Positions 43,307-51,789 of a stretch of 64,000 nucleotides of DNA are shown in pieces. The position numbers were made by a program, and so were the translations under genes. Where the stretch lies: NCBI RefSeq assembly GCF_013464485.1, contig NZ_RAUX01000036.1:1-64000 (forward strand). Reading direction: 5' to 3'. The notes under the pieces were generated by a model that saw only the letters and a list, made by a program, of their open reading frames with translations, was not told the DNA's origin and did not search any database. The DNA comes from Stenotrophomonas maltophilia. GTDB lineage: Bacteria > Pseudomonadota > Gammaproteobacteria > Xanthomonadales > Xanthomonadaceae. Positions within the stretch are counted from its first letter, which is position 1, and every line of letters begins with the position of its first letter.

Positions 43307-46300
43307 TCAGCTCGCCCATGGCGGGCTGTAACGCACTTTCAGCGTTCGAACGGCCGGGTCGGCGCGCAGCGCCTCCATCAGCTTGGAATCGATGCGTACG
43401 GCGCTCTGCCCGGACACATCGAGCATGCCGGCGACGCCGCCCTGCGGCCCCTTCAGCAGCAGGTCCAGGCGCAGGGGGGTGCGGCCGGGGCGATGGCGGT
43501 CGAGCAGGGCGTCGATGCGCTCCCAGACCGGGCGCTGCTGGCGCAGGTCCAGGCGCAGCGACAGCCGCGTAGCGTAGTTGGCGCAGACCTCGTCGAAGTC
43601 CCAGCACTGGCGGATGCGCAGTGCGTAGCCGCCATTGAATTCGTCCTCGCGCAGGCCGCCCTTGACCACCAGGATGCGGTCCTTGGTCATCAGGTGGCCG
43701 AACTCGGCCATCGCGTCGGAGAACGCGCTGCACTCGACGCGGCCGCGCCCATCTTCCAGCTGGATGAAGATCTGGCTTTCGCCCTTGCGGCGCACGCCGA
43801 CCACCTGGCCGGCCAGCACGGTCTGCACTTCGGGCCGCCAGCGCTTTTCGCCGCCGCCGCCGCCGCTGTTGGCGCTCCAGATCTTCTCCACCGCGCCCAG
43901 ATCGTTGCCGACCAGGTCGCGCACATCGTCGCGCCACGGATCGAATGGATGGCCGCTGAGGTAGAAGCCAAGCGTGTCGCGCTCGCCGTTCAGGCGCTGC
44001 AGCAACGGCCATTCCTCTGCTTCGGGGAGGTCCAGCTGGATCGAGACGGTACTCGGGTCGGGCCCGCCGAACAGCGAGTTCTGGCCCGAGGCACGCTCGC
44101 GTGCCATCTGATCGGTGGCCTTGATCACTTCCGGCAGCTGCAGCATCAGCGAGGCACGGTTGCGACCGAGCTCGTCCAGCGCGCCACAGTTGATCATTGC
44201 TTCCAGCGTGCGCCGGTTGAGCTTGGCCGAGCCGACGCGAGTGCAGAAGTCGAGCAGGTCCGTGTACTCGCCGCCTTTCAGGCGCTCGTCCACCACCGCT
44301 TCGCAGGCGCCCTGGCCAACGCCCTTGATCGCGCCCAGACCGTACTGGATGGTGTCCGGCGTCACTGCTTCGAACATGAAGGCCGACTGGTTCACCTTCG
44401 GCGGCAGCACTGTCAGGCCGAGATTGCGTACTTCGTCGAGGAAGCCGACCACCTTGTCGGTGTTGTCCAGATCGGACGACAGCGTGGCCGCCATGAATTC
44501 GGCGGGATAGTGGCGCTTCAGCCATGCGGTCTGGTAGCTGACCAGCGCGTAGGCGGCGGCGTGCGACTTGTTGAAGCCGTAGCCGGCGAACTTCTCCATC
44601 AGGTCGAAGATCGCATCGGCCTTGGCTTCGTCCACGCCGTCCTTGGCCGCGCCTTCGCGGAAGATCTCGCGGTGCTTGGCCATTTCGGCCGGCACCTTCT
44701 TGCCCATCGCACGGCGCAGCAGGTCGGCGCCGCCCAGCGAGTAGCCGCCGACGATCTGCGCCATCTGCATCACCTGCTCCTGGTACACCATGATGCCGTA
44801 GGTGTCCTTCAGGATGGCTTCGGTGCGCGGATCGGGATAGATGATTTCTTCCTGGCCGTGCTTACGCGCGTTGAACGAAGGAATCAGGTCCATTGGGCCG
44901 GGGCGGTACAGCGACACCAGCGCAATCAGGTCTTCGAAACGGTCGGGGCGCGCGTCCTTCAGCAGGCGGCGCATGCCCGAGGATTCGAACTGGAACACCG
45001 CGCCGGTATTGCCGTTGGCGAAGATGTCCTTATAGGTGGGGGTGTCGTCGAGCGGGATCGCGGCGATGTCCACCGGCGGAATGCCGGCGCGCTCGTGGCG
45101 CTTGTTGATCGCCTTCACCGCCCAGTCGATGATGGTCAGCGTGCGCAGGCCGAGGAAGTCGAACTTCACCAGGCCGACTTCTTCCACGTCGTTCTTGTCG
45201 AACTGGGTGACCGGGTTCTTGCCGAGGCCGTTCTCGTCGTGTTCGGCGTACAGCGGGCAGAACTCGCTCAGCGGCTCGGGCCCGATCACCACGCCACCGG
45301 CATGCTTGCCGGCGTTGCGGGTCAGGTCTTCCAGCTGCAGCGCCAGATCGATCAGGTCGCGGACATCGTCCTCGGTCTCGTAGCGCTGGATCAGTTCGGC
45401 CGACGCCATTTCCGAGCTGGGGCCTTCCTTGCCCTTGCCCAGTGCATCCTTCAGGTGGATGCCGAGGATGTTCGGAATCAGCTTGGAGACGCCGTCGACC
45501 AGGCCGTACGGGAAGCCCAGCACGCGGCCGGAGTCGCGCACCACCGCCTTGGCGGCCATGGTGCCGTAAGTGATGATCTGGCTGACGCGCTCGCGCCCGT
45601 ACTTGCGCGCGACGTAGTCGATCACCTCGTCGCGGCGGTCCATGCAGAAGTCGATGTCGAAGTCGGGCATCGACACGCGTTCCGGATTCAGGAACCGCTC
45701 GAACAGCAGGTTGTACGGCAGCGGGTCCAGATCGGTGATCTTCAGCGCCCACGCCACCAGCGAACCGGCACCCGAACCACGGCCGGGACCGATCGGGATG
45801 CCCTGGTTCTTGCCCCACTGGATGAAGTCGGCCACGATCAGGAAGTAGCCCGGGAAGCCCATCTTGATGATGGTGTTGAGCTCGAACTCCAGGCGCTCGA
45901 AGTACTCTTCGCGGGTCTTGCCCGGCGCCAGCGGATTCTTCTCCAGGCGCTCTTCCAGGCCATCGCGCGACATCTTCTGGATCCAGGTGTCCAGCGTCTC
46001 GTCGTCCGGCACCGGATAGTTGGGCAGGAAGTAGGTGCCCAGCCGCATCTCGATGTTGCAGCGCTCGGCCAGCGCCAGCGTATTGTCGATCGCATCAGGG
46101 ATGTCGGCGAACAGCGCGCACATTTCCTCGGCCGACTTCAGGTACTGCTGGTCGCTGTACTCACGGGGGCGCTTGGGGTCATCCAGCACGCGGCCGGTGG
46201 AAATGCACACGCGCGCTTCGTGCGCGCTGAAGTCCGACGGCGACAGGAAGCGCACATCGTTGCTGGCCACCACCGGCAGGCCACGCTGGCCGGCCGCCAT

Positions 46301-46894
46301 CAGCGCGAACTGGTTGAAGGTTTCCTCGCCCTCGCGGCCGGTACGGGTCAGTTCCAGGTGCAGGCCATCGCCGAACACGCGCTGCCAGTCGGCCAGTTGC
46401 TGCTCGGCCAGCTCATGCTTGCCGTCCAGTGCCAACCGCCCGGCCAGGCTCTGCCGCCCGGCCAATGCGAACAGGTTGGCGTTGCCGGACTTCAGCCAGT
46501 CCGGGTGGATGGCCACGCCGCCTTCAGGGCGATGGCCTTCCATCCAGGCGCGCGTCAGCAGCCGCGACAGGCTCAGGTAGCCCTCGCGATCGCGGCACAG
46601 CAGGGTCATCCGCCACGGGTCCTGGCCTTCCTCGGCGATCAGCACGTCGGCACCGGCGATCGGCTTGATGCCCACGCCTTCGGCGGCTTTGTAGAACTTG
46701 ACCAGCGCGAACAGGTTGTTGAGGTCGGTCACCGCCAGCGCAGGCAGGCCGAGTTCCACCGAGCGCGACAGCAGGTTGGCCTGCTTGGCTTTCTTCGGGT
46801 CCGCCTGGTCCGGCTTGGCCGGCACACGGATGGTGGAGTCCGCCAGCGAGAACTCGGTGTGGACGTGGAGATGTACGAAGCGGGAGTTGGACAT
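43307..46894 (-). CDS. dnaE: DNA polymerase III subunit alpha
   Basis: A 1195-residue replicative polymerase. An N-terminal PHP domain starts at FVHLHVHTEFSLADSTIRV. The palm has the catalytic aspartates in MPDFDIDFCMDRRDEVIDY near 410. A finger and thumb region is followed by a helix-hairpin-helix and an OB-fold DNA-binding region with ECSAFSDAMAEFGHLM near 1055. The length and domain order match proteobacterial DnaE. It follows rnhB in the same direction, separated by repeat hairpins. Confidence 0.97.
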   Translation of the reverse strand: MSNSRFVHLHVHTEFSLADSTIRVPAKPDQADPKKAKQANLLSRSVELGLPALAVTDLNNLFALVKFYKAAEGVGIKPIAGADVLIAEEGQDPWRMTLLCRDREGYLSLSRLLTRAWMEGHRPEGGVAIHPDWLKSGNANLFALAGRQSLAGRLALDGKHELAEQQLADWQRVFGDGLHLELTRTGREGEETFNQFALMAAGQRGLPVVASNDVRFLSPSDFSAHEARVCISTGRVLDDPKRPREYSDQQYLKSAEEMCALFADIPDAIDNTLALAERCNIEMRLGTYFLPNYPVPDDETLDTWIQKMSRDGLEERLEKNPLAPGKTREEYFERLEFELNTIIKMGFPGYFLIVADFIQWGKNQGIPIGPGRGSGAGSLVAWALKITDLDPLPYNLLFERFLNPERVSMPDFDIDFCMDRRDEVIDYVARKYGRERVSQIITYGTMAAKAVVRDSGRVLGFPYGLVDGVSKLIPNILGIHLKDALGKGKEGPSSEMASAELIQRYETEDDVRDLIDLALQLEDLTRNAGKHAGGVVIGPEPLSEFCPLYAEHDENGLGKNPVTQFDKNDVEEVGLVKFDFLGLRTLTIIDWAVKAINKRHERAGIPPVDIAAIPLDDTPTYKDIFANGNTGAVFQFESSGMRRLLKDARPDRFEDLIALVSLYRPGPMDLIPSFNARKHGQEEIIYPDPRTEAILKDTYGIMVYQEQVMQMAQIVGGYSLGGADLLRRAMGKKVPAEMAKHREIFREGAAKDGVDEAKADAIFDLMEKFAGYGFNKSHAAAYALVSYQTAWLKRHYPAEFMAATLSSDLDNTDKVVGFLDEVRNLGLTVLPPKVNQSAFMFEAVTPDTIQYGLGAIKGVGQGACEAVVDERLKGGEYTDLLDFCTRVGSAKLNRRTLEAMINCGALDELGRNRASLMLQLPEVIKATDQMARERASGQNSLFGGPDPSTVSIQLDLPEAEEWPLLQRLNGERDTLGFYLSGHPFDPWRDDVRDLVGNDLGAVEKIWSANSGGGGGEKRWRPEVQTVLAGQVVGVRRKGESQIFIQLEDGRGRVECSAFSDAMAEFGHLMTKDRILVVKGGLREDEFNGGYALRIRQCWDFDEVCANYATRLSLRLDLRQQRPVWERIDALLDRHRPGRTPLRLDLLLKGPQGGVAGMLDVSGQSAVRIDSKLMEALRADPAVRTLKVRYSPPWAS

Positions 46895-47010
46895 GCCGGA
46901 CCAGGTTGGAGCGCGCGGGCCCCGGGTGCTGACGGGGGAATCGTCGCCGGGGTCGGGAAGCGCTGGAGTGCCCGGTCAGGGTAGCGAGGGCAGGGGGTGG
47001 CGACAAGGAC

Positions 47011-47075
47011 TTGACGGTGGGCGATATCGCATTCGCGCTATCGCCCCCCACGGTTCGCAAGCGAACCGCGGGCCC
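47011..47075. terminator. Two GC hairpins upstream of dnaE
   Basis: GGCGATA-N12-TATCGCC and GGTTCGC-AA-GCGAACC stand side by side between rnhB and dnaE. Without T-runs they may attenuate or process the operon mRNA. Confidence 0.45.
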
Positions 47076-47093
47076 CGTCTTACCACGCTCCCA

Positions 47094-47143
47094 GACCCCC
47101 GCGCCGTTGGCGCGTCCCCCTGACTCAGGGGGACTCTGCTCCA
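47094..47143. repeat. Double-hairpin dispersed repeat, copy 2
   Basis: GCGCC-GTT-GGCGC is followed by CCCCCT-GACTC-AGGGGG and GACTCT. This is the same layout as at 7011 and 51684, 20 bases from the rnhB stop. Confidence 0.65.
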
Positions 47144-47162
47144 GACGGGTTGCGTGCGATGT

Positions 47163-47828
47163 TCAGGCAATCGCGGCGCTGGCCGGCGGCGCGGATTCCA
47201 GGCAGTCACGCACCGGCGCGAAACTGCGCCGGTGCTCGGCGCAGGGGCCATGCGCACGCAGCGCGGCCAGGTGCGCCGGGGTGCCGTAGCCCTTGTGCTG
47301 GTCGAAGCCATATTCAGGATGGCGCGCATGCAGATCCTGCATGTAGCGGTCGCGCGAGACCTTGGCCAGGATCGATGCGGCCATGATCGCGCGGTCGATG
47401 CCATCGCCGCCGATCAGCGCCTGCGCCGGCAGTACCAGGCCCTTGGGCACCACGTTGCCGTCGATGCGCGCGAAGCCGGCCACGTGGGCGACCGCGGCGA
47501 CGACATCGCGCATGCCCTGCAGGGTGGCCTGGTAGATGTTCAGGCGGTCGATGGTATCCACGTCCACCAGCACCACGTGCCAGGCAAGGGCGCGCTCGAT
47601 GATGCGGTCATGCAGCTGCTCGCGGCGCACCGCGGTGAGCTGCTTTGAATCGTCCAGGCCGTTGATGCGTGGCCGTGCCGGGTCGAACACCACCGCCGCC
47701 ACCGCCACCGGCCCGGCGAGCGGACCACGGCCGGCCTCATCGACGCCGGCAACCAGGCGTTCCGGCTCGACCACCGCCGCACCGTCGAACAGGGCGAGGC
47801 TGGCCGCTGCGGCGTGTCGGCGGCTCAT
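47163..47828 (-). CDS. rnhB: Ribonuclease HII
   Basis: A 221-residue nuclease that cuts the RNA strand of RNA-DNA hybrids and removes misinserted ribonucleotides. It has [20 protein letters not shown] near 28 with the catalytic Asp and Glu, [15 protein letters not shown], and [13 protein letters not shown] with the later aspartates. The ATG overlaps the lpxB stop by four bases. Confidence 0.96.
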   Translation of the reverse strand: MSRRHAAAASLALFDGAAVVEPERLVAGVDEAGRGPLAGPVAVAAVVFDPARPRINGLDDSKQLTAVRREQLHDRIIERALAWHVVLVDVDTIDRLNIYQATLQGMRDVVAAVAHVAGFARIDGNVVPKGLVLPAQALIGGDGIDRAIMAASILAKVSRDRYMQDLHARHPEYGFDQHKGYGTPAHLAALRAHGPCAEHRRSFAPVRDCLESAPPASAAIA

Positions 47829-49084
47829 GCCTGGGCCTGGTCGCGCATCAGCAGTTCGCCGACCGCGTCCGCTGCACGTGCCGAGGCATTGCGGCGCAGG
47901 CGTTCGTGCAGGCGGGCGTAGGTGTCCTGCAGGTCGGTTACCCGTTGCGGGTGGTCGAACCACTGCTGGATGGCCGCGGCCAGCTTGTCCGGCGTGCAGT
48001 CGTGCTGCATCAGTTCCGGTGCCAGGTCCTGCCCGGCCAGGATGTTGGGCAGGGCGAAGCGGTCGACCTTGATCAGGCCGAATGCCTTGACCAGACGGTA
48101 GGTCAGTTCGTTGACACGGTAGCCGACCACCATCGGCCGCTTCACCAGCATCGCTTCCAGGGTCGCGGTACCGGACGCCAGCACCACCACGTCGGCGGCG
48201 ATCATGGCGTTGCGGGCCTGGCCGTCGAGCACATGCGAGTACGCGACCGGCAGCGCCGAGCGCGACAGCTGCTCTTCGATCAGCCGCTTGCATGCAGGGT
48301 TGGCGGCAGGCACCACCACGTGCAGGCCGGGGATGCGCTCGGAGACCTGCCAGGCGGCTTCGAAGAACGGCTCGCCCAGGCGCGAGATTTCGCCCAGGCG
48401 GCTGCCCGGCAGCACCGCCAGCACCTTGGCCGAGGTCGGCAGGCCAAGCGCGGCGCGTGCTTCCTCGCGGTTGCCCTGCAGCGGAATGTCGTCAGCCATC
48501 GGATGGCCGACGAAGCGCGCGTCGATGCCGTGCTTGGCATAGATGGGCGGTTCCATCGGGAACAGGCACAGCACCAGGTCGGCGCTGCTGCCGATCTTCT
48601 CGGCACGCTTCTCACGCCAGGCCCAGACGGAGGGGCTGACGTAATGCACGGTGCGCACGCCACGCTGCTTCAGCCAGCGCTCGATGCCCAGGTTGAAGTC
48701 GGGGGCGTCGATGCCGATGAACACGTCCGGCTGCCAGTCCAGCGCACGCTGGCGGAACGCCGAGCGCAGCTTCAGCAGGCGCGGCAGATGGCGCAGTACT
48801 TCGGTCAGGCCCATCACCGCCAGCTCGCTGGCATCGTGCCAGGTCTGGCAGCCGGCGCTGCGCATGGCGTCGCCACCGATGCCGGCGAATTCGGCATTTG
48901 GGAAGCGCGCTTTCAGTTCGCGAACCAGGCCCGCACCGAGCAGATCGCCGGAGGCCTCACCGGCCACCAGTGCGATCCGCAACGGGCGCTCGCTGAGCAC
49001 CCGCTGCGCGGGGACGCTGCCGGTCATCGAGGCCAGCGGAATCACAGCGGCGCCGGCCGGCGCCTGGCCGGTCGTGCTGCTCAT
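47825..49084 (-). CDS. lpxB: Lipid-A-disaccharide synthase
   Basis: A 419-residue peripheral-membrane glycosyltransferase joining lipid X and UDP-2,3-diacylglucosamine. It has [20 protein letters not shown] near 33, the GT19 pattern [20 protein letters not shown] near 220 and [20 protein letters not shown] near 310. The N-terminus is longer than in E. coli by about 25 residues. It shares 4-bp overlaps with lpxA upstream and rnhB downstream. Confidence 0.96.
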   Translation of the reverse strand: MSSTTGQAPAGAAVIPLASMTGSVPAQRVLSERPLRIALVAGEASGDLLGAGLVRELKARFPNAEFAGIGGDAMRSAGCQTWHDASELAVMGLTEVLRHLPRLLKLRSAFRQRALDWQPDVFIGIDAPDFNLGIERWLKQRGVRTVHYVSPSVWAWREKRAEKIGSSADLVLCLFPMEPPIYAKHGIDARFVGHPMADDIPLQGNREEARAALGLPTSAKVLAVLPGSRLGEISRLGEPFFEAAWQVSERIPGLHVVVPAANPACKRLIEEQLSRSALPVAYSHVLDGQARNAMIAADVVVLASGTATLEAMLVKRPMVVGYRVNELTYRLVKAFGLIKVDRFALPNILAGQDLAPELMQHDCTPDKLAAAIQQWFDHPQRVTDLQDTYARLHERLRRNASARAADAVGELLMRDQAQA

Positions 49085-49872
49085 CGCAGCAAGGGCCTCT
49101 CGGCGTGCTCGATGAAGTCCAGCATGGCCTTCACGTCATCGCTGTCACGCGCCTGTTCGGTCAGCTGCACCTTGGCTTCGGCCAGCGGCAGGCCCGCCAC
49201 GTACAGGGTGCGGTAGGCACGCTTGATGGCGGAAATGCGCTCGGCATCGAAGCCGCGGCGCTTCAGGCCTTCGCTGTTGATGCCGCGCGGGCGGCCCAGC
49301 GAATCGGTGCCGACCATGGTGAACGGCGGAACGTCGCCATTGGTCAGCGCCCCCATGCCGAGGAAGGCATGTGCGCCGATCCGGCAGAACTGATGGGCAC
49401 CGGCGAAGCCGCTGATGATCACGTAGTCGCCCACGGTCACGTGGCCGGCCAGGGTGGTGTTGTTGGAGAACACGCAGAAGTTGCCGACATGGCAGTCATG
49501 CGCCACGTGCGTGTAGGCCAGCATCCAGTTGTCGTCGCCGATGGTGGTGATGCCGCCGCCGCCGCCGGTGCCACGGTTCAGCGTGACGAACTCGCGGAAC
49601 ACGTTGCGGTCGCCGATCACCAGTTCGGTACGTTCGCCGGCAAACTTCTTGTCCTGCGGCTCGCCACCGACCGCCGCGTGGCCGATGAAGCGGTTGTCAC
49701 GGCCGATCTTCGTCGGGCCGTGGATGCTGCAGTGGGGGCCGATCACCGTGCCGGCACCGATTTCCACATCGGCGTCGATCAGGGTGAACGCGCCCACCTG
49801 GACGTCATCGGCCAGGCGCGCGGCCGGGTCGATGACGGCGGTCGGGTGGATCCGCGGTGCGTTGTCAGTCAT
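49081..49872 (-). CDS. lpxA: UDP-N-acetylglucosamine acyltransferase
   Basis: A 263-residue trimeric enzyme starting lipid A synthesis by acylating UDP-GlcNAc. The left-handed beta-helix of hexapeptide repeats fills residues 8-190, with the catalytic histidine in [12 protein letters not shown]. It is followed by the C-terminal helical domain containing [20 protein letters not shown]. The stop overlaps the lpxB start. Confidence 0.97.
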   Translation of the reverse strand: MTDNAPRIHPTAVIDPAARLADDVQVGAFTLIDADVEIGAGTVIGPHCSIHGPTKIGRDNRFIGHAAVGGEPQDKKFAGERTELVIGDRNVFREFVTLNRGTGGGGGITTIGDDNWMLAYTHVAHDCHVGNFCVFSNNTTLAGHVTVGDYVIISGFAGAHQFCRIGAHAFLGMGALTNGDVPPFTMVGTDSLGRPRGINSEGLKRRGFDAERISAIKRAYRTLYVAGLPLAEAKVQLTEQARDSDDVKAMLDFIEHAERPLLR

Positions 49873-49888
49873 TCCTGCCTCCAGTGGA

Positions 49889-50347
49889 TCAGCCCTTGGC
49901 GCCGGCACACATGACTTCGGCCGAGGCAACGACTTCACCGTTGACCTTGGCTTCGCCGTAGTACCAGCCCATGTTGCGGATCAGGCGCTTCATCTGCACA
50001 TCCAGCATCAGCACATCGCCGGGAACGACCTGCTTGTTGAAGCGAGCGTTTTCCACCTTGACCATGTAGAACAGCTTGGACTGCGAGTCACGGCCGAGCG
50101 TGAGCTGGGTCATCACGCCACCGGCCTGCGCCAGCGCTTCGATGATCAGCACGCCGGGCATGATCGGGCGGCCCGGGAAGTGACCCTGGAAGAACGGCTC
50201 GTTGATGCTGACGTTCTTCTGCGCAAGGATGCGCTTGGCCTCGATGTCGAGCTCAAGCACCCGGTCTACCAGCAGGAACGGGTAGCGGTGCGGGAGCAGT
50301 TCCTGGATCTGGCAGACGTCGATCGGAAGCTGCAGCGTGTCGTTCAT
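49889..50347 (-). CDS. fabZ: 3-hydroxyacyl-ACP dehydratase
   Basis: A 152-residue hot-dog fold enzyme dehydrating hydroxyacyl-ACP in fatty acid synthesis and competing with lipid A for the same acyl donors. It has [18 protein letters not shown] near 18, the active [19 protein letters not shown] near 56, and [11 protein letters not shown]. The ATG overlaps the lpxD stop by four bases; 16 bases separate it from lpxA. Confidence 0.97.
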   Translation of the reverse strand: MNDTLQLPIDVCQIQELLPHRYPFLLVDRVLELDIEAKRILAQKNVSINEPFFQGHFPGRPIMPGVLIIEALAQAGGVMTQLTLGRDSQSKLFYMVKVENARFNKQVVPGDVLMLDVQMKRLIRNMGWYYGEAKVNGEVVASAEVMCAGAKG

Positions 50348-51366
50348 TCTTTCTCCTTGCCAGCAGCCAGGACGCGGCGAGCCAATGCGTCCAGCTGCTT
50401 GAAGCGCGCGGCGTTCTTGCGCCACGTGCGGTTGTCGGTCAACGGGGTGCCGGACGAGTACTCGCCCGGCTCATGGATGGAATTGCGGACCACCGACTTG
50501 CCGGTGATCACGACCTTGTCGCAGATCTCGAGGTGGCCGACCACGCCGACGTGGCCGCCGAGCAGGCAGTAGCGGCCGATCTTGGCACTGCCGGCGATGC
50601 CCGTGCAGCCGGCGACGGCCGAGTGCGCGCCGATCTGCACGTTGTGCGCGATCTGCACCAGGTTGTCCAGGCGCACGTCTTCGTGCAGCACGGTATCTTC
50701 CAGCGCGCCACGGTCAACGCAGGTGTTGGCGCCGATTTCGCAATCGTCGCCGATGCGCACGCCGCCGAGCTGCGGCACCTTGATCCACTTGCCGGCGTCC
50801 ATGGCCAGGCCGAAGCCATCGGCGCCGAGTACGGCGCCGGGATGCACGCGAACGCGCTTGCCGAGCTTGACCCGGGTGACCAGGGTGACCCGCGCGATCA
50901 GCTCGCAGCCGTTGTCCAGGCTGCAGTCTTCGCCGATCACGCTGCCGGTGCCGATGATGCAGTTCTCACCAACCACGCTGCGCGCCCCGATGGAGACGAA
51001 GGGACCGATATGGGCGCTGGCGGCGACCTGGGCGCTGGGATCGATGACGGCGCTGGGATGGATGCCCGGCGGGCGCGTCGGTGCGATGTCGAACAGCGCG
51101 GCGATCTTGGCGAAGGTGGTGTACGGGTCCTTGGCCACGAGCGCGGCGCCGGGGGCGGCCTCGGCGTCGTCGGCACGCAGGACCACCAGCGAGGCCTGGC
51201 TGTCGGCCAGCTGGGCGCGGTAGCGTGGATTGGCGAGGAAGGTCAGCTGGCCAGGACCGGCATGGGCGAGGGTGGCCACGCCATGGATGGCGGTGGCGGG
51301 GTCGCCATGGACCTGCAGGCCGAACTGCTCGGCGAGTTGCTGGGCGGTGTAGGTGGGAGTATTCAC
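50344..51366 (-). CDS. lpxD: UDP-3-O-acylglucosamine N-acyltransferase
   Basis: A 340-residue hexapeptide-repeat enzyme adding the N-linked acyl chain in lipid A synthesis. The N-terminal LpxD-specific domain (about 1-100, YTAQQLAEQFGLQVHGDPAT) is followed by the beta-helix with DNLVQIAHNVQIGAHSAVAG holding the active histidine. The start is GTG with no clear ribosome binding site. It heads the lpxD-fabZ-lpxA-lpxB-rnhB run. Confidence 0.96.
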   Translation of the reverse strand: MNTPTYTAQQLAEQFGLQVHGDPATAIHGVATLAHAGPGQLTFLANPRYRAQLADSQASLVVLRADDAEAAPGAALVAKDPYTTFAKIAALFDIAPTRPPGIHPSAVIDPSAQVAASAHIGPFVSIGARSVVGENCIIGTGSVIGEDCSLDNGCELIARVTLVTRVKLGKRVRVHPGAVLGADGFGLAMDAGKWIKVPQLGGVRIGDDCEIGANTCVDRGALEDTVLHEDVRLDNLVQIAHNVQIGAHSAVAGCTGIAGSAKIGRYCLLGGHVGVVGHLEICDKVVITGKSVVRNSIHEPGEYSSGTPLTDNRTWRKNAARFKQLDALARRVLAAGKEKE

Positions 51367-51447
51367 GGCGGGAGTTTAACGTGTGACGGCATTGCGGTCA
51401 TGCGGGGGCGGTTTCATGGCGTCTGCCTGCTACCGGGCGGAGGCGAC

Positions 51448-51535
51448 GGGTGGCTCTGGTCAGGACACGCAAGATCCCCTCCATGGTGCTCGGTGGCGCC
51501 ATCCATGGCGCCAACGGTCCTGCCCAGGGCCACCC
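51448..51535. repeat. Three-way-junction repeat, copy 3
   Basis: The arms GGGTGGCTCTGGTCAGGAC (51448-51466) and GTCCTGCCCAGGGCCACCC (51517-51535) pair despite differing in sequence from the two other copies. The inner GGCGCCAT-CC-ATGGCGCC stem is conserved. The CTCTGGACAGTTT motif that borders copy 2 follows. Confidence 0.75.
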
Positions 51536-51587
51536 GCCGCCTCTGGACAGTTTCATGCGGGCGGCCAGTCCTCGAAACCCGTTTCCT

Positions 51588-51610
51588 GTAGAGCCGAGCC
51601 ATGCTCGGCT
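51588..51610. repeat. SMAG palindrome
   Basis: GTAGAGCCGAGCCATGCTCG followed by GCT, the same subtype as at 5620. Confidence 0.8.
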
Positions 51611-51639
51611 CAATGCGTGTGAGCGCGGCAATCAACAGA

Positions 51640-51667
51640 AAACGAAAACGCCGGGCAGAGCCCGGCG
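51640..51667 (-). terminator. Intrinsic terminator between bamA and lpxD
   Basis: On the minus strand CGCCGGGC-TCT-GCCCGGCG is followed by TTTTCGTTTTC. This would end bamA transcripts before lpxD. Confidence 0.75.
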
Positions 51668-51683
51668 CTTCGCACCCCGTCTG

Positions 51684-51735
51684 GTGGAGAGCCCCCCTTT
51701 GTTAAGGGGGGCGCGCCAGCGGCGCGGGGGATAGG
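51684..51735. repeat. Double-hairpin dispersed repeat, copy 3
   Basis: GCCCCCCTT-TGTT-AAGGGGGGC is followed by GCGCC-AGC-GGCGC and GGGGGATA, in reverse order to the copy at 7011. The whole gap 51367-51789 is repeats and a terminator; no gene, and no skp, is seen. Confidence 0.7.
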
Positions 51736-51789
51736 TGAAATGCGTGGGCAATTCACCGGAGGTGGATCAGTTCTGAGGAACGACGTTCC

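Noticed and set aside
43493-46984. Very long open frame (about 1160 codons) on the plus strand opposite dnaE
   Set aside because: High-GC codon bias leaves the antisense frame open. Its translation has no recognisable domain, is rich in His/Gln/Arg, and dnaE is full length and conserved.
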